Shown here one piece after another: positions 1 through 9,983 of a DNA stretch of 64,000 nucleotides. Position numbers and translations under genes: made by a program. The notes beneath the pieces are model-generated. The model was not told the DNA's origin, ran no database searches, and saw only the letters and a program-made list of their open reading frames with translations. This DNA is from Trachythela sp. YZ-2020 (Eukaryota; Cnidaria; Anthozoa; Malacalcyonacea; Clavulariidae): contig JADLSH010000335.1 in the NCBI GenBank assembly GCA_016169945.1, positions 434,001 to 498,000 on the forward strand. The letters run 5' to 3'. Every line of letters starts with the position of its first letter. Position 1 is the stretch's first letter.

Positions 1-1389
1 TGTCCAGCAAAAGGGCACATTCTTTCTAGTTAGCTGACGCAAAGGCTTTGTAAGATCACTGAAATTAGGGATGAATTTTGCACAACATGTCGCCATCCCA
101 AGAAAACTCCGAACAGCTTTAACGGAAGTTGGAGGTGAACAGTTGTGAATTGCTGCGACTTTCGCTGGATCTGGAGAAATTCCATCACCCGAGAAGACAA
201 AACCAAAAAATGTAAGCTGTGGTTGACTGAACTCGCATTTCTCTTTGTTGAAGGTTAATCCAATGAGTGAAAACCGTTCAAAAATTGCTTCAAGTGCTTT
301 GTCGTGGTCAGCTTGTGTTGTGCCAAAGATGATTATGTCATCACTAATGTTGATGGCATTCGGAATGTCACGGATTTGTTCGCTAATTACATGTTGAAAG
401 ATTTCACTTGCAGAATTGGTGCCGAAATTCAACTTCTTATAGCGGTAAAGTCCTTTGTGCGTTGCAAATGTGGTTATGTGTCGACTTTACTCAGCAAGAG
501 ATAGCTGATGGTATCCACAGCGAAGATCGAGCTTTGTAAACACTGTGGCACCATTTAATTTGTGAATTAAATCATCCACTGTTGGGGTCGGATGTCTTTC
601 GCGTTGAATTGCCTGATTAGCCATGCGCATATCGATGCACAGCCTGATATCACCATCTTTCTTTGGTTTTGGTAACCACTAGGGGACTGACCCAAGGAGT
701 GGCACCGGATACTTCTTCAATAATTCCGTCACTTTCTAACTTGTCGAGGTCATCTGAGACCTTTTTCCGCAAGTGGAAAGGGATACGACGGGGGGTTTGT
801 GCCACTGGATGGACCTTATCCTCGATATGCAATTTAACTTCGAAATTTTTAAGAGTACCGATTCCTTTGAACAGGTGGGCATATTCATTCAGCAGTGATT
901 CATGACTGAAATGTGCAGGTTTCACAATGTTAACTTTCAACATGATTAGACCCAAAGCAGAGGCGGTTTGATAGCTTAACAAACAGCCAAAATTTCCTTT
1001 AATAATATGGATTTGTGTTGTTGTTGCACCGGTAGAACTGAAATTGAAATTGTCCTAGAACAGATAGTTGGTTGGTTGCTCCATGGGCAAAGATACGTGT
1101 AGTGGAACGTTGGAGGGCTATGGGCCTCTGTTTTTGCAAAGTATTGAAAGCCAGTTCATCGATGATGTCGATGGAAGCACCAGTGTCAATAACCATGTTG
1201 ATTGGGGTGTTGTTGATCGAGATTTGAACTTGTGGAGTTGTTTTGTCTCTACATGTCGGTTTCAGAGTAAAAATGAATTCGTCCTCGCTACTGCTTTTAC
1301 GGCGGGAGGGTTTTCCAGAAATCTTGTGAACTCTGCCTTTCGGGTATTTCTTTGAAGACCTTCGAGTGTCTTGTTGACCAATGTCAGCC
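1..1389 (-). pseudogene. Ty3/gypsy pol fragment (protease + reverse transcriptase)
   Basis: Minus-strand retrotransposon pol remnant. From right to left: a basic linker, an aspartic protease with the active-site motif DTGASIDI (about 1160-1200), then the RT fingers and palm (HLRKKVSDDLDKLESDGIIEE near 730-790). The polymerase motif reads ISDDIIIFG near 330, where most relatives have YxDD. The RT/RNase H border is reached at base 1. The frame breaks near 660, and there is an in-frame TAA near 492, so the copy is dead. Gag, RNase H, integrase and LTRs are not in view. It ends abruptly near 1390 against polymerase-B coding sequence, which points to a truncated insertion or rearrangement. Family assignment rests on motif order and is firm; the clade is not resolved. 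Confidence 0.87.
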
Positions 1390-1395
1390 CTACGA

Positions 1396-2373
1396 AAAAA
1401 AAGAATCACTTTGAAAAAAAGGGTAAACTTTTCGGTCAGTTTGTTGACACTTTTATGAAAATAAAACAGGAAAGCAGCGGAGTTCCTGCTAAATGTTACA
1501 AAAACGGGGAAATTGACGAGGAACTGCTTACGCGTTTTATTGAGGAATACCAAGAACATGAAGGTGTAAAATTAGACAGAGAAAATATTGAGTATAACCC
1601 CGGCAAGCGCACTGTAATGAAAGGAATATTAAATGCATTGCGGGGAAAACTAGCACAAAATGAAAATTCCACTATAGTTTCATTTATTGACGATTTTTAC
1701 AAACTCCTACAACTTGCTAACGACAATACCGTCGAAGTAACTTCGCTCGACTTTATTGATGAAAACTTAGCTCGCACAACGCATAAAAAAACATCCTCAT
1801 TTTCAACGGTGTTAAAAAATAGAAATGTTATTATTGCATCCTTTGTTACAGGATATGCGCGGTTAGAATTGTATAAATATTTGAATAAATTAGGTGAGTC
1901 CGTTTTATACTTTGACACCGATTCGATTATCTATATAGAAAATGAGCAAAATAAAATAGAAACGGGTGACTAGTCATCTTGGTGATCTGACCGACGAATT
2001 ACATCAAAAAAATGCTTCTGAAATATGGATCGAACAGTTTTGTTCAACAGGTCCAAAATCATATTCATATCGTACAAATTTGTACAAAACAAAAGACGAT
2101 AGCGGGAAGGAAATTGAAAAACGCGATGAAGTTGCACACGTAAAAGGATTTTCACTTAAAGGCGACGCAAAAAAATGCATAACTTTCGAATCAATTTTGT
2201 CCTGCATTGAAAACCGTAACAAAATCATCAAAATTACGTATAAGGAAAACATTTCTCGTGATAATATGCAAAATATTTTTGCGCAAAACGAAACAAAAGA
2301 CTTTAGGTTTACATTTGATAAACGCGTGGTATTACCCAATTTTTTTACCGTCCCTTACGGTTACAAAAAATAA
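1396..2373 (+). pseudogene. DNA polymerase B, C-terminal part (Polinton type)
   Basis: Palm and thumb region of a family B DNA polymerase, which replicates Polinton-like genomes. The catalytic motif C, YFDTDSIIYI, lies at about 1905-1935, and the conserved KGFSLKG segment at about 2143-2163. The product ends in TVPYGYKK, a plausible natural C-terminus. The reading frame shifts once at about 1966-1973, just after motif C. Exonuclease, TPR insertions and motif A are absent because the 5' half is lost at the junction near 1,390. The packaging ATPase follows directly on the same strand. Identity is firm; the product cannot be functional as shown. Confidence 0.88.
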
Positions 2374-2397
2374 CCTCTTTGTTGTCTTTTTGAGGGT

Positions 2398-3101
2398 AAA
2401 AATAGGAAGGGGAACATTGCCCATTTACCATCCTTTTATGATGACCCTATGCGGGCCTACTCAGTCGGGCAAAACTGTTATCATCAATAATTGAAAACTG
2501 CGATGATCTAATTGATCCGACACATACCAAGCTGCTTTACATGTACACATGTTACCAAAATATTTACAACGACATTAAAGCAATTATAAAAAAAAGAAAG
2601 GATTTTTCATCATTAAAAGAGTATGAGGTTATTGACTGCAACAAGGGTGTTCCCTCTATCGCACAGTTAAAAAACAAATTAGGCGAAAAGACGTTATTAG
2701 TTTTGGATGATCTAATGGTTGTTGCCGCTTCCAATAAGGAGAACATGGAAAACTTAAACAACATCGCCGCCAGAGATAGCCATCATTTCAACACCTCCGT
2801 TATTTTCGGATGCCAAAATTTAAACTACGGTAACGGAAAACTACGAAACGTAAGAATCAACAGTCAATATCACTTAATGTTGAAAACCCTGTCGGATCTA
2901 CGAAATATAGAAATGATAGCCGCAAACAAAAAAATATCCACAGGAAAAATAACTGAAATTCATCGCGACATTAACAGAAAACAGTACGGTTATTTCTTGT
3001 TTGACGGCTCGCCTAAAGGGTATGCAAACGGGCGACTTCGCACGGGAATATTTCCCGGGGACGATACAATTATTTATGATATTGATAAAGATATTTTGTA
3101 A
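2398..3101 (+). pseudogene. Genome-packaging ATPase (A32/FtsK-HerA-like)
   Basis: ATPase expected to pump DNA into the capsid of Polinton-type viruses. Walker A is GPTQSGKT at about 2456-2479, preceded by the usual HPF segment. Walker B is LLVLDDLM at about 2695-2718. A conserved polar stretch (IFGCQNLNY) follows at about 2800-2830. The frame shifts once close to 2,490, just after Walker A. The start is unclear because the N-terminal codons lie in a frame with no obvious ATG upstream of 2,440. It directly follows the polymerase gene on the same strand, as in other Polintons. Confidence 0.88.
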
Positions 3102-3286
3102 GTAAATACAATAGTTAATAAAAAAGTACTGTAAATAATATTTTTTAATAAAAAATTTCTTACACAATTTTATGCCTATTTATTTTTTTAGTAATTTTTA
3201 TCTTCAAAGCTACAGAGTTTTTCACTCATGTCAAAGTCTACTCAACTCGAGCGTCATAAACTTCTTTACATTTTCAGTCGTCGGCA
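3102..3286. other. Convergent intergenic spacer
   Basis: The plus-strand block (polymerase, ATPase) and the minus-strand block (protease onward) meet here. The spacer is AT-rich, with AATAAA-like runs on both strands (for example near 3,119 and 3,147) that could serve both blocks as poly(A) signals. Confidence 0.4.
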
Positions 3287-3834
3287 TTACTGCTTTTTTT
3301 CAAATAACGTCATAAAATTGCAGCATACTTGTGCGGTACCTTTGGATTTACATTTTTTCTTATATACGTCTGCCACATCGTCAAACAGTTCATAGCTAAT
3401 TTCTTTTAATTTGTTTTCGTTTTCAATTAAATCGTTTACATTTTGAGTAGAGACTGTTTTTAACAAGATTTTCGCATTATTTCTGGTAAAGTTATAACAA
3501 CATTCGTAGAGAAAAAGTAAAGACCACATCCCACACGTCTTAGACACCATACTTTGACGTTGAATATTAGAGTATAATTTAAATTCACATCCTATTTTTT
3601 TGGCAAACAACTCCCAAAATAAACTTATTTTGTTCTTTCCACACAGCTTTATCCAATGTGTGCCACTATCACCTTCCTCATCTGTATTCCAAATCCAACA
3701 ACAGTTGGTTGAAATATTCTCTGGTTGTACGTTGGCAGGATAACACCCCAAGTAAAAATCACGTTGCCTGTTGCAATTTTATTTAAATCATCTGTATCTA
3801 AAAATTTATTTATGAAGCATAGTACTGAAGTCAT
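3287..3834 (-). pseudogene. Adenovirus-type cysteine protease (maturation protease)
   Basis: Ulp1/adenain-like protease that matures capsid proteins in this virus class. The catalytic His lies in GTHWI (about 3655-3670) and the catalytic Cys in CGMWSL (about 3518-3535). About 180 codons in total, normal for the family. The N-terminal third lies in another frame, with the shift near 3,740-3,760, so the copy is broken or the base calls are wrong there. Its ATG at 3834 overlaps the stop of the upstream 62-codon ORF by four bases, showing tight packing within the minus-strand block. Confidence 0.85.
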
Positions 3835-4019
3835 GAGTCTAAATAAGATCTGTCACGAAGACGCTTATTAATATGTTGTCTCATTTGTTGCATAAGCACT
3901 TCGGCTGTTCTGCTTGTATCGCTAACACTAGGACCTCTTGTATCGGATACTTCACTTTCCGTATCCAATTCCTTATACTTTCTTTTTATTGTTTCATTTT
4001 TAATATATGAAACAGGCAT
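3831..4019 (-). CDS. Small hypothetical virion-block protein (62 aa)
   Basis: Intact 62-codon ORF between the protease and a 131-codon ORF. It is polar and charged, with a Ser/Asp-rich centre (SEVSDTRGPSVSDTSR) and a basic, probably helical tail. No family was recognised. Its stop overlaps the protease ATG. Position within the late minus-strand block suggests a minor virion or assembly factor, but this is inference only. Confidence 0.5.
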   Translation of the reverse strand: MPVSYIKNETIKRKYKELDTESEVSDTRGPSVSDTSRTAEVLMQQMRQHINKRLRDRSYLDS

Positions 4020-4105
4020 TCCTATTTTTTTTTAAAAATTTAATGCTGAATTCATTTTTATTACACTTAAATTTTTTTTTTTATAAATATGTGTTAAATA
4101 ATCTA

Positions 4106-4501
4106 TCAGGTCCCACTATGCTTAATTCCTTTTTCAATTTTTATCACTCCTTTATTTTTTAGAAACACTGTTATTTTTTTTTGTGCTTCTTCAATTCCAC
4201 TTGTTAATTTTTTAGGTTGAACCAGATCGTTATTTTCATCGTTGCCATCGGAAAGTTGTAACATACCTTGATATTTTCTCTTTTTTCTCATAAAATTTAC
4301 AATATCATTTTTTGCTTGTGAACTTTTATTTTCAACTGAATCTTTCATATTTTTATAACTATCAATTAATTCTATTTGTTCAGCGGGCGCAATAGCATCG
4401 CGTACAATCTTACTATTGCTCTCTCGTTTTTCTAACAATCCAATTAGACGATTTAATTGTTCAACACCAACCAACTGTAGTTTATTTACTGCTTCTCCCA
4501 T
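4106..4501 (-). CDS. Hypothetical coiled-coil-like protein (131 aa)
   Basis: Intact ORF, rich in Lys, Glu, Asn and Leu, with long stretches likely to be helical: an N-terminal segment with leucines at regular spacing (LQLVGVEQLNRLIGLLEKRE) and a Lys-rich C-terminus. No transmembrane segment and no recognised domain. The ATG at 4501 lies directly behind the decayed acidic ORF, in line with a compact transcription block. Function unknown. Confidence 0.5.
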   Translation of the reverse strand: MGEAVNKLQLVGVEQLNRLIGLLEKRESNSKIVRDAIAPAEQIELIDSYKNMKDSVENKSSQAKNDIVNFMRKKRKYQGMLQLSDGNDENNDLVQPKKLTSGIEEAQKKITVFLKNKGVIKIEKGIKHSGT

Positions 4502-5186
4502 TTTTTCCCTCTTTTTTTAAATTATTTTCAATAATTCTCATAGCTTCTTTGAAGCAGCTGTGTAAACGATAGTCTTCAACTAATACCAGTTTTTTATGCA
4601 ACTCGGACGTTTTATTTGAAAGAATTTGCTTTAAAGTTCTACGGTCCGAATGGTCAACATTAACAGGTATTTAACCATTTAAAATTGATCGAGTTAAAAT
4701 TGCAAGTTTTTTGTAATTTTTGATGTTAATCTTTGATCTTTCGTTTTCATGTCGTATTTTAAGTATTTTTTTAATGACGGAATAAATTGTTTATTTTTTT
4801 TCATATTTTTTTTTAATTTTATTTAAGGTTAATAACTGCTTTAATAATTGTTTTATTATTTCATCATTATTTTCGTCATCATCATCGCTGCTACTACTAG
4901 CGCTCGTGTCGTTGTCAACATCGCTCTCATCGCTTGAACATGTTTCATATTTCATTTAAAATTCATATTTCATGTTTCAAATTCATGTTTCATATTTCAT
5001 TTCAATTTCATATTTCATGTCATATTCACTATCGTTTTTGTCGTGGTTGTCGTCGTTATCGTCATCATCATCATTATTAACTTTCAGTTTCATTACCCTC
5101 TTCCTTTCTATCAACTTTCTTACTTTTATTTTTCTCTAATTCCTCATTGTAATCGGTTCCTCATTCCTCATTTGCTTCATCCATAT
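4500..5186 (-). pseudogene. Decayed acidic, coiled-coil ORF
   Basis: Reading leftward from about 5186, the minus strand encodes an acidic head with runs of Asp (DDDDDDNDD), then Ser/Asp (SDESDVDND), then Lys/Leu-rich helical sequence ending at the start of the 131-aa ORF. At least four in-frame stops break it. At 4,938-5,020 a short array of TTTCATATTTCA-like units duplicates the MKYE-type coding segment and introduces some of those stops. Probably one former gene of some 200 codons; product unknown. Confidence 0.45.
4938..5020. repeat. Short CATATTTCATTT-type tandem repeat
   Basis: About six degenerate copies of a 10-13 bp unit (TTCATATTTCAT, TTCATGTTTCAAA). It lies inside a decayed ORF and has expanded a Met-Lys-Tyr-Glu coding segment. 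Confidence 0.6.
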
Positions 5187-5332
5187 TTTGAAATGAGAGG
5201 TTTTACGTGTACGGTTTGGTGAGCTAGACCAGAATAATAGTTTATAGCCGCATATCGTGTTTTCGTTCTATGCTTTTTCTTTCTTTTTATTTTATCACAG
5301 TAACGGTGTTTACGTCTTTCAGCAACACACAT
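5177..5332 (-). CDS. Small basic protein (51 aa)
   Basis: A 51-codon ORF with an ATG at 5332 and a TGA at 5177. About a third of its residues are Lys, Arg or His (KIKRKKKHRTKTRY in the first half), suggesting nucleic-acid binding. It sits between the capsid gene and the acidic ORF in the same direction; its stop overlaps the next ATG. A core or condensing peptide is possible, but no homology was recognised. Confidence 0.4.
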   Translation of the reverse strand: MCVAERRKHRYCDKIKRKKKHRTKTRYAAINYYSGLAHQTVHVKPLISKYG

Positions 5333-5410
5333 TGTAACACTAATACATGTTTTTTCTACTTACAAACCTTATAAATTGTGTTAGAAGCAATTAATATTAA
5401 TATAATTTCT

Positions 5411-6766
5411 TTAAAAATCATACAATTTTCTCGTCGGCGTTTTGTAACCCAGCTTTAATTGATTTCTAAATTCACCAATAAAAATTATTTGATGTGCCGC
5501 ACCCAGTGCGTTACTCAACTGCATATCGATACTAACAACGCCACTTGTTGAATTGGGTAATACTTCATTAGAACTATCTTTGTTCTCGCTTAAATCGGTT
5601 GCAATATAGCCATAGCTTGTAGTATACGCAGCGTAATCGAAAGGCATTTCTCTGTTTTCGCGATTTAATATTTTTCTGAGCTCTAAATAAGCCTCTTGTG
5701 AATTTCGAATTTCAGGTTGAACAATTGCTTCATTTATTCTGACAGAATAATAACTTAGATTTGGAAATACAAAACATTTTGAATTTGTTGTATACGCACC
5801 ATTATAACGAGCTTGACTCATTAAAATGGTATATACCCTTGTGGGACGCGAACCATTAAAAATATCATTTTCCTGAATTCGTTGTGTGCCATTGGCAACG
5901 GATCTAGAGACAAGACGATATTGAGTGCTGTAAATTTACACTCCTCACCATTCTGTATCATAAGGTTGTTTATTGCTTCTGACAACTGCTGATTGGGTTT
6001 AAACATGGGAATTTTTAACTTAAAATTATTAATTCTAAGCGCAGACGCCGCACCTAATGCGGCCGTAGTGTGCGAGTATCTTGTTTTAGGAGCACGACGA
6101 AGAGTAACTTTAAAGTCAAATTCGGAAGGCAAATAACGGTCAGCACCATTTTCATTAAAACAAACAGTGTCTAGAGTGTCTATACAATGTACAATAGCAG
6201 CGTCATTAAACAACACCGCCCTTTCCCTTGCTCCTGCATTTACTACATTGGCACCGTCAGCCAAGCCTACGATACTGTCACCCAAGCCTGCTGTATCATG
6301 TATTGCAAGACTAATATCTTTAGAATCTCTGTATTCGATTGGAACCTCTGTATTTAGATGGCGAATCCAAGATATAAAATCGTCATAATTTGACACGTTA
6401 CTAACTAAAACGTTGTTAACTTGCACTTCCTTTGTGCTCCACATACATCGCAGAGGTAAAGCATGCACCAAAATTTGAGTATCAGCAGCTATGTTTGCTT
6501 CGCCTGCTATAGTTTTTAGTTGTAAATCTCCAGCTAATATAGCCTCACTTGTTTTCATCAAACCAAAATCATGTCCTCTATGCATAAATGTGTAGGTGTC
6601 TGACGAATTAGTGTCCGGAGTTGCATCGATTATTGCATAACGTGATCGAATCAACAAAAGTATCATTATGGGGAGAACCCTTAAAAATTGCTAGGGGCGA
6701 TAAGAATGCACTGTCATGTTTCTCCACGCTTGTTTGTTCGCTTTCCTTTAAAGGTCTTTTAGCCAT
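5411..6766 (-). pseudogene. Major capsid protein, double jelly-roll (hexon-like)
   Basis: Principal shell protein of Polinton/adintovirus-type particles, about 450 codons. The N-terminal codons (from ATG 6766) are in one frame, the middle (6666-5821) in a second and the end (5821-5411) in a third. Breaks are near 6,660 and at 5,821, where TAATG joins a stop and a start. The C-terminal part shows the usual features of the second jelly roll: a FDYAAYTTSYGYIATDLSEN stretch near 5,640-5,580, then an alternating hydrophobic strand pair ending IIFIGEFRNQLKL near 5,490-5,450. The TAATG could instead mean two coupled ORFs, but the two parts together match one capsid protein. Confidence 0.82.
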
Positions 6767-6885
6767 TGTCTTACATAGTGTTATCCGATCAGTATGCTGT
6801 GTATAAGTGATTTTGCATTGTAGAAAATGAGAAATAAATAAAGAAAGAAAGACACATTTTTTTGTTTTTTTAATAATTTTTATTA

Positions 6886-7060
6886 CTACCCATTTATTTT
6901 TACATTTAATATTTTCCCTAATGTTCCCATCATTAATGGTGCCAACATTCCTGCAGCCATTCCGGTACCAAAAGCTCCGCCTTTTTGGGGTTGATGGTTG
7001 AATTTTGTTGTTTTTTCCCCTTTTTTTACACTCCTTTTTTACGTCCCTTTCCATACCCAT
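6886..7060 (-). pseudogene. pX/mu-like basic-hydrophobic core peptide
   Basis: About 58 codons: a very basic Gly/Lys N-terminus, then a Gly/Ala/Met-rich hydrophobic segment (GGAFGTGMAAGMLAPLMMG at about 6978-6922) and a TAG at 6886-6888. The two halves lie in different frames, split at a run of A near 7,025. The basic-plus-hydrophobic layout resembles small core or membrane-active virion peptides of adenovirus-related elements. It sits between the 90-aa ORF and the capsid gene. Assignment is by composition and position only. Confidence 0.5.
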
Positions 7061-7062
7061 GA

Positions 7063-7335
7063 TTACCGCCTCGTACCATTTAAAATACGTGCCAAAGTAG
7101 TTGGGTCAATTTCTTTAGCTTTTTTCTCTTTTTTCGTTCTTTTGTAGGGTTGTCCGTATGCTTGTAAGTAATCGGGATTAAGATTTGTAGGCGGTGAGAT
7201 ATTTTGACTTGACCTTTCAACGAGTGTTTTAGACAAATTATCTATTATGAGCAAGTTACTATTTTTATATCTTGTATTACTACCCTCGCCTTTTAACAAA
7301 CGCGCATACACATTATCGTTATTTATATTTGTCAT
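7063..7335 (-). CDS. Hypothetical virion-block protein (90 aa)
   Basis: Intact 90-codon ORF between the pX-like peptide and a 7.35-7.69 kb ORF on the same strand. It is hydrophilic, with a Lys-rich segment (KRTKKEKKAKEIDPTTLAR) near the C-terminus and no hydrophobic helix. Its TAA is followed two bases later by the ATG of the pX-like peptide. Function unknown. Confidence 0.5.
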   Translation of the reverse strand: MTNINNDNVYARLLKGEGSNTRYKNSNLLIIDNLSKTLVERSSQNISPPTNLNPDYLQAYGQPYKRTKKEKKAKEIDPTTLARILNGTRR

Positions 7336-7344
7336 GTTTTAAAT

Positions 7345-7695
7345 TTAAAAAATAATAATCTCTTCGTTTTTTAGCACAGCACCGTCTGTGTATTCGATCC
7401 AAAACTGAACGGTTTTCTCAATTTCGTCGACTTTGTTCAAAAGGAAAGCGGGTAATTTATTTGTTCTTTCGTTTAAATAACTGTTACTATCGTGTTCGTT
7501 TACGTATACTAAAATTAAGTATTGTAGAGCGGTATCGTCTTCAGTAATCTGCACGTTTTTTGAATTAATTAATTTTCCACCAATAACATCAATTTCATCA
7601 CCATCCCGTTGTATTTTTGATATATTTATTTTACGAGTGTAAAATAGTAAAAATGATCCTTGAATTCTTTCACATTGCAGTGAGGATACAGCATA
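7345..7695 (-). pseudogene. Hypothetical beta-rich protein fragment
   Basis: An open frame of about 115 codons ends at 7345. The clearer part begins near 7554, and in-frame coding-like sequence extends up to about 7695 without a good ATG. An ATG just upstream near 7,695 is in another frame, so a frameshift near the start is likely. Composition is alternating hydrophobic and charged, as in a beta-sandwich. It lies between the penton-like and 90-aa ORFs. No family recognised. Confidence 0.4.
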
Positions 7696-7806
7696 AAAAA
7701 TATTTTTGAGATTTTTTATTTATATAAATAGATTCGGGTTATTAAATTTCATATTCCTTGACTTTTAGCTCATTAAATTCAGCCTTTAAATGAATTTTAA
7801 GCATTT

Positions 7807-8106
7807 TTATTCGCATTCTATATTCACAGTACCCGCATCAAAGGGTATCAACTTTCCCGACGAATCGCGCAAACTAACATGTAACTCTGTAATTTTTGAC
7901 TTTATTAGTTTTCTACGCGTATTTGGTGGCGAAATGTAAATAGTTCACCGCTACCCTGACCATCTAATTCTATAGGTACAACAGTCAGCAAACGTGATTT
8001 TGAGTCACCGACAATCGTGCCCTCCACTTCGTCGCAATTATATTACGGGTAAAAAGTGAACGTACTTATACCCACCCACGACGGTAAGCGTTCGTCTGAA
8101 CATTGT
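7807..8106 (-). pseudogene. Penton-like minor capsid protein, C-terminal remnant
   Basis: Two frames encode fragments that fit the C-terminal part of the Polinton minor capsid (penton) protein. The first (about 8043-7925) contains TIVGDSKSRLLTVVPI. The second (about 7930-7807) contains ITELHVSLRDSSGKLIPF followed by a Val-rich final strand. An in-frame TAA lies just before the first fragment and a frameshift lies between them. The N-terminal region is missing: the sequence runs straight into the truncated integrase, suggesting a deletion that removed both the integrase end and the penton start. Confidence 0.6.
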
Positions 8107-8108
8107 TT

Positions 8109-8573
8109 TTAGTGTTTGAAGGCTTTTATTTCACGATTGTACGCGTGAAAGACTTCAAAGTTGTACTTGCGGCTCAATTCTTTTTTGATTCCTTGAAATT
8201 CGGTTCCTTCATCACACTGAATTTTTTGGGGGCTCTCGTTGTTTTCTGTTATAATTGATTCAAATTTTTTTTTCACATTTTCAGACGATTTTTTCTTGAG
8301 CAGTCTTACAAAGGCGTACCGACAAAATACATCAACACACACAAGAATATATCTGAATTGTTTATTAAATCTAGACAAGTCTTTCATTTCAGCTAAATCA
8401 ATACTCCATTGTTCGTTACGTTTATTTACATGTATTTTTAATCTTTTATATATTTTTTTGGTTTTAGAGTGTAGTGTATATGCCTCTAATTGATCTGGTT
8501 CTAATGTTTCTCCTTTTAGCAGACGTGCTGCTTTTTTAATAAATTCTGGATCAAACTTTTCTTTTTTGTTCAT
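8109..8573 (-). pseudogene. Retroviral-type integrase (Polinton), C-terminally truncated
   Basis: DDE integrase that inserts Polinton DNA. The catalytic core is visible: the first Asp in WSIDLAEM (about 8405-8385) and the second in CDEGTEF (about 8215-8195). The third acidic residue and chromodomain are missing, because the ORF stops at 8109 soon after the second motif. The N-terminal region (FIKKAARLLKGET) resembles the helical segment upstream of the core. Loss of the last catalytic residue means the copy cannot be active. Confidence 0.82.
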
Positions 8574-8609
8574 CTTTAACTCTAAACAGACAAAAGTATT
8601 ATGATTTAT

Positions 8610-9463
8610 TTTCAGATTGCATACACTTTTTGTACAACTCGTTAAGTTTTACATCACCAAACTTTTTGACTATTTCTATATAATTATTTTTTTTATATTC
8701 AATCATATCTTCTTCGTAAATCAGAACACATTGTTTCGCAGATAGATTGTTTTTTTTTCATAAATTTAAATAGTGTTGCTATTCCATCTCGCATACGCAC
8801 CTTGTCATCATCGTTGTCGTCATCAAAGAGAGCTTTGTTTGCTATTTTCTTTTTTCTTGGTGCTCCACCCTCAGCTGACTTGTTGGATTGTTTTCTTTTC
8901 TTGTCTTCGTTTTTTTTGTGGGTGGTGGTGGTGGTGGTGGTGGGGAGGGTTCATCATCAATGATAACTTGATCCGCCCTCAACTTTTGCTGAATTGCTGT
9001 GTGATGTTTGCGTAGGTTCTCTGTCATTAGCATCCAATTATCTTTACGTGATATGAAGAACTTGTCGAAATTCTTTATCCATTCTTCGGTTGCTGGGGTT
9101 TTGGAGTAAGTTTCGGCAAGGGGTATAGGGTCTGGGTCATCGTCCTCGCCCGCTACAATGTCCGTGTCGGATAATTCTTCAACCGCATGGAAACGTGCAT
9201 ACTCCAAACCACCAAACTCGCTTGTTTGAAGTATCAACCGTTCTTTTTCTTTCTTCCAATTCGTTCCTTCCGACAGAATGTAGTAGTGGGTGGGGTAAAC
9301 CCATTTTTAATAAGACCCTTTCACATTTTTTTGATGTAGGGCGAGCAGTAGCCAGGTTAACACTTGTACCGAAATTTTCATCCCCACAAACTTTTACACT
9401 ATTGTCTGTGTACTGCGCTATCACAGTCACAACGTGTGTGTTTCGTTTCACATAAATCTCCAT
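8610..9463 (-). pseudogene. Unknown Polinton-associated gene with frameshifts
   Basis: The ATG at 9463 opens a 94-codon frame. Coding-like sequence then continues in a second frame (about 9237-8842) with an acidic segment (DTDIVAGEDDDPDPIP), a Pro run (eight Pro near 8,935, from a GGT repeat on the plus strand) and a Lys/Arg-rich tail. Weak continuation reaches about 8,610. The shifts lie near 9,230 and 8,840. No known domain was recognised. Upstream of the integrase on the same strand. Confidence 0.45.
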
Positions 9464-9524
9464 TATTTTGCCACAAGCGAATATTGATGTTGGTTCGGTA
9501 CGAAAAGTGAAGACTACGAAATGA

Positions 9525-9983
9525 TCAATTCAACATATACTCGGTAAATTTATAGCCGCAAAAAGCAAAACAAATAAAAATACCAAAACCAATAAGGCAT
9601 TTTTTAGCAATAAAACCCTTAACTTCTTGAATTACGTCTAAGACAATTTCATCAATTTTTTGATAAAAATAATATTTTTGCTTCATGTCAGAAAAATAAA
9701 GTAACATATCTTTTTCACATACGTAAGAGGAAACAGCTAACACCCATAGTCTTGTATACAAATTTATTTTATATTCATCATTCTCAAATATTTTACACAT
9801 TAAATCAATATTTGTCACATTAGTATTTAATTTGTACCATTCTTTAATTTCGGTTAAAAACTCACGTCTGTATTGATAAATTATTTTGAAAAAATATTCC
9901 CTTAAAAGTTCGTTATGAAAACAGTACATTCCATACCAATGTGTTGTTGTTGTTGACACACGCATCGCAATAAAACCATTCAA
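9525..9983 (-). CDS. Tail-anchored hypothetical protein (152 aa), possibly BCL2-like
   Basis: A 152-codon ORF ending in one strong hydrophobic segment (CLIGFGIFICFAFCGYKF, about 9590-9540) close to the C-terminus, typical of tail-anchored membrane proteins. The middle is helical with aromatic and charged residues. A stretch around 9,780-9,705 (RLWVLAVSSYVCEKD) has the spacing of a BH1-like helix of BCL2 proteins, but the key Gly-Arg of BH1 is absent. I therefore treat BCL2 relationship as a guess. Its 5' end overlaps the next ORF by 71 bp; the two could be one gene split by a frameshift. Confidence 0.45.
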   Translation of the reverse strand: MNGFIAMRVSTTTTHWYGMYCFHNELLREYFFKIIYQYRREFLTEIKEWYKLNTNVTNIDLMCKIFENDEYKINLYTRLWVLAVSSYVCEKDMLLYFSDMKQKYYFYQKIDEIVLDVIQEVKGFIAKKCLIGFGIFICFAFCGYKFTEYMLN

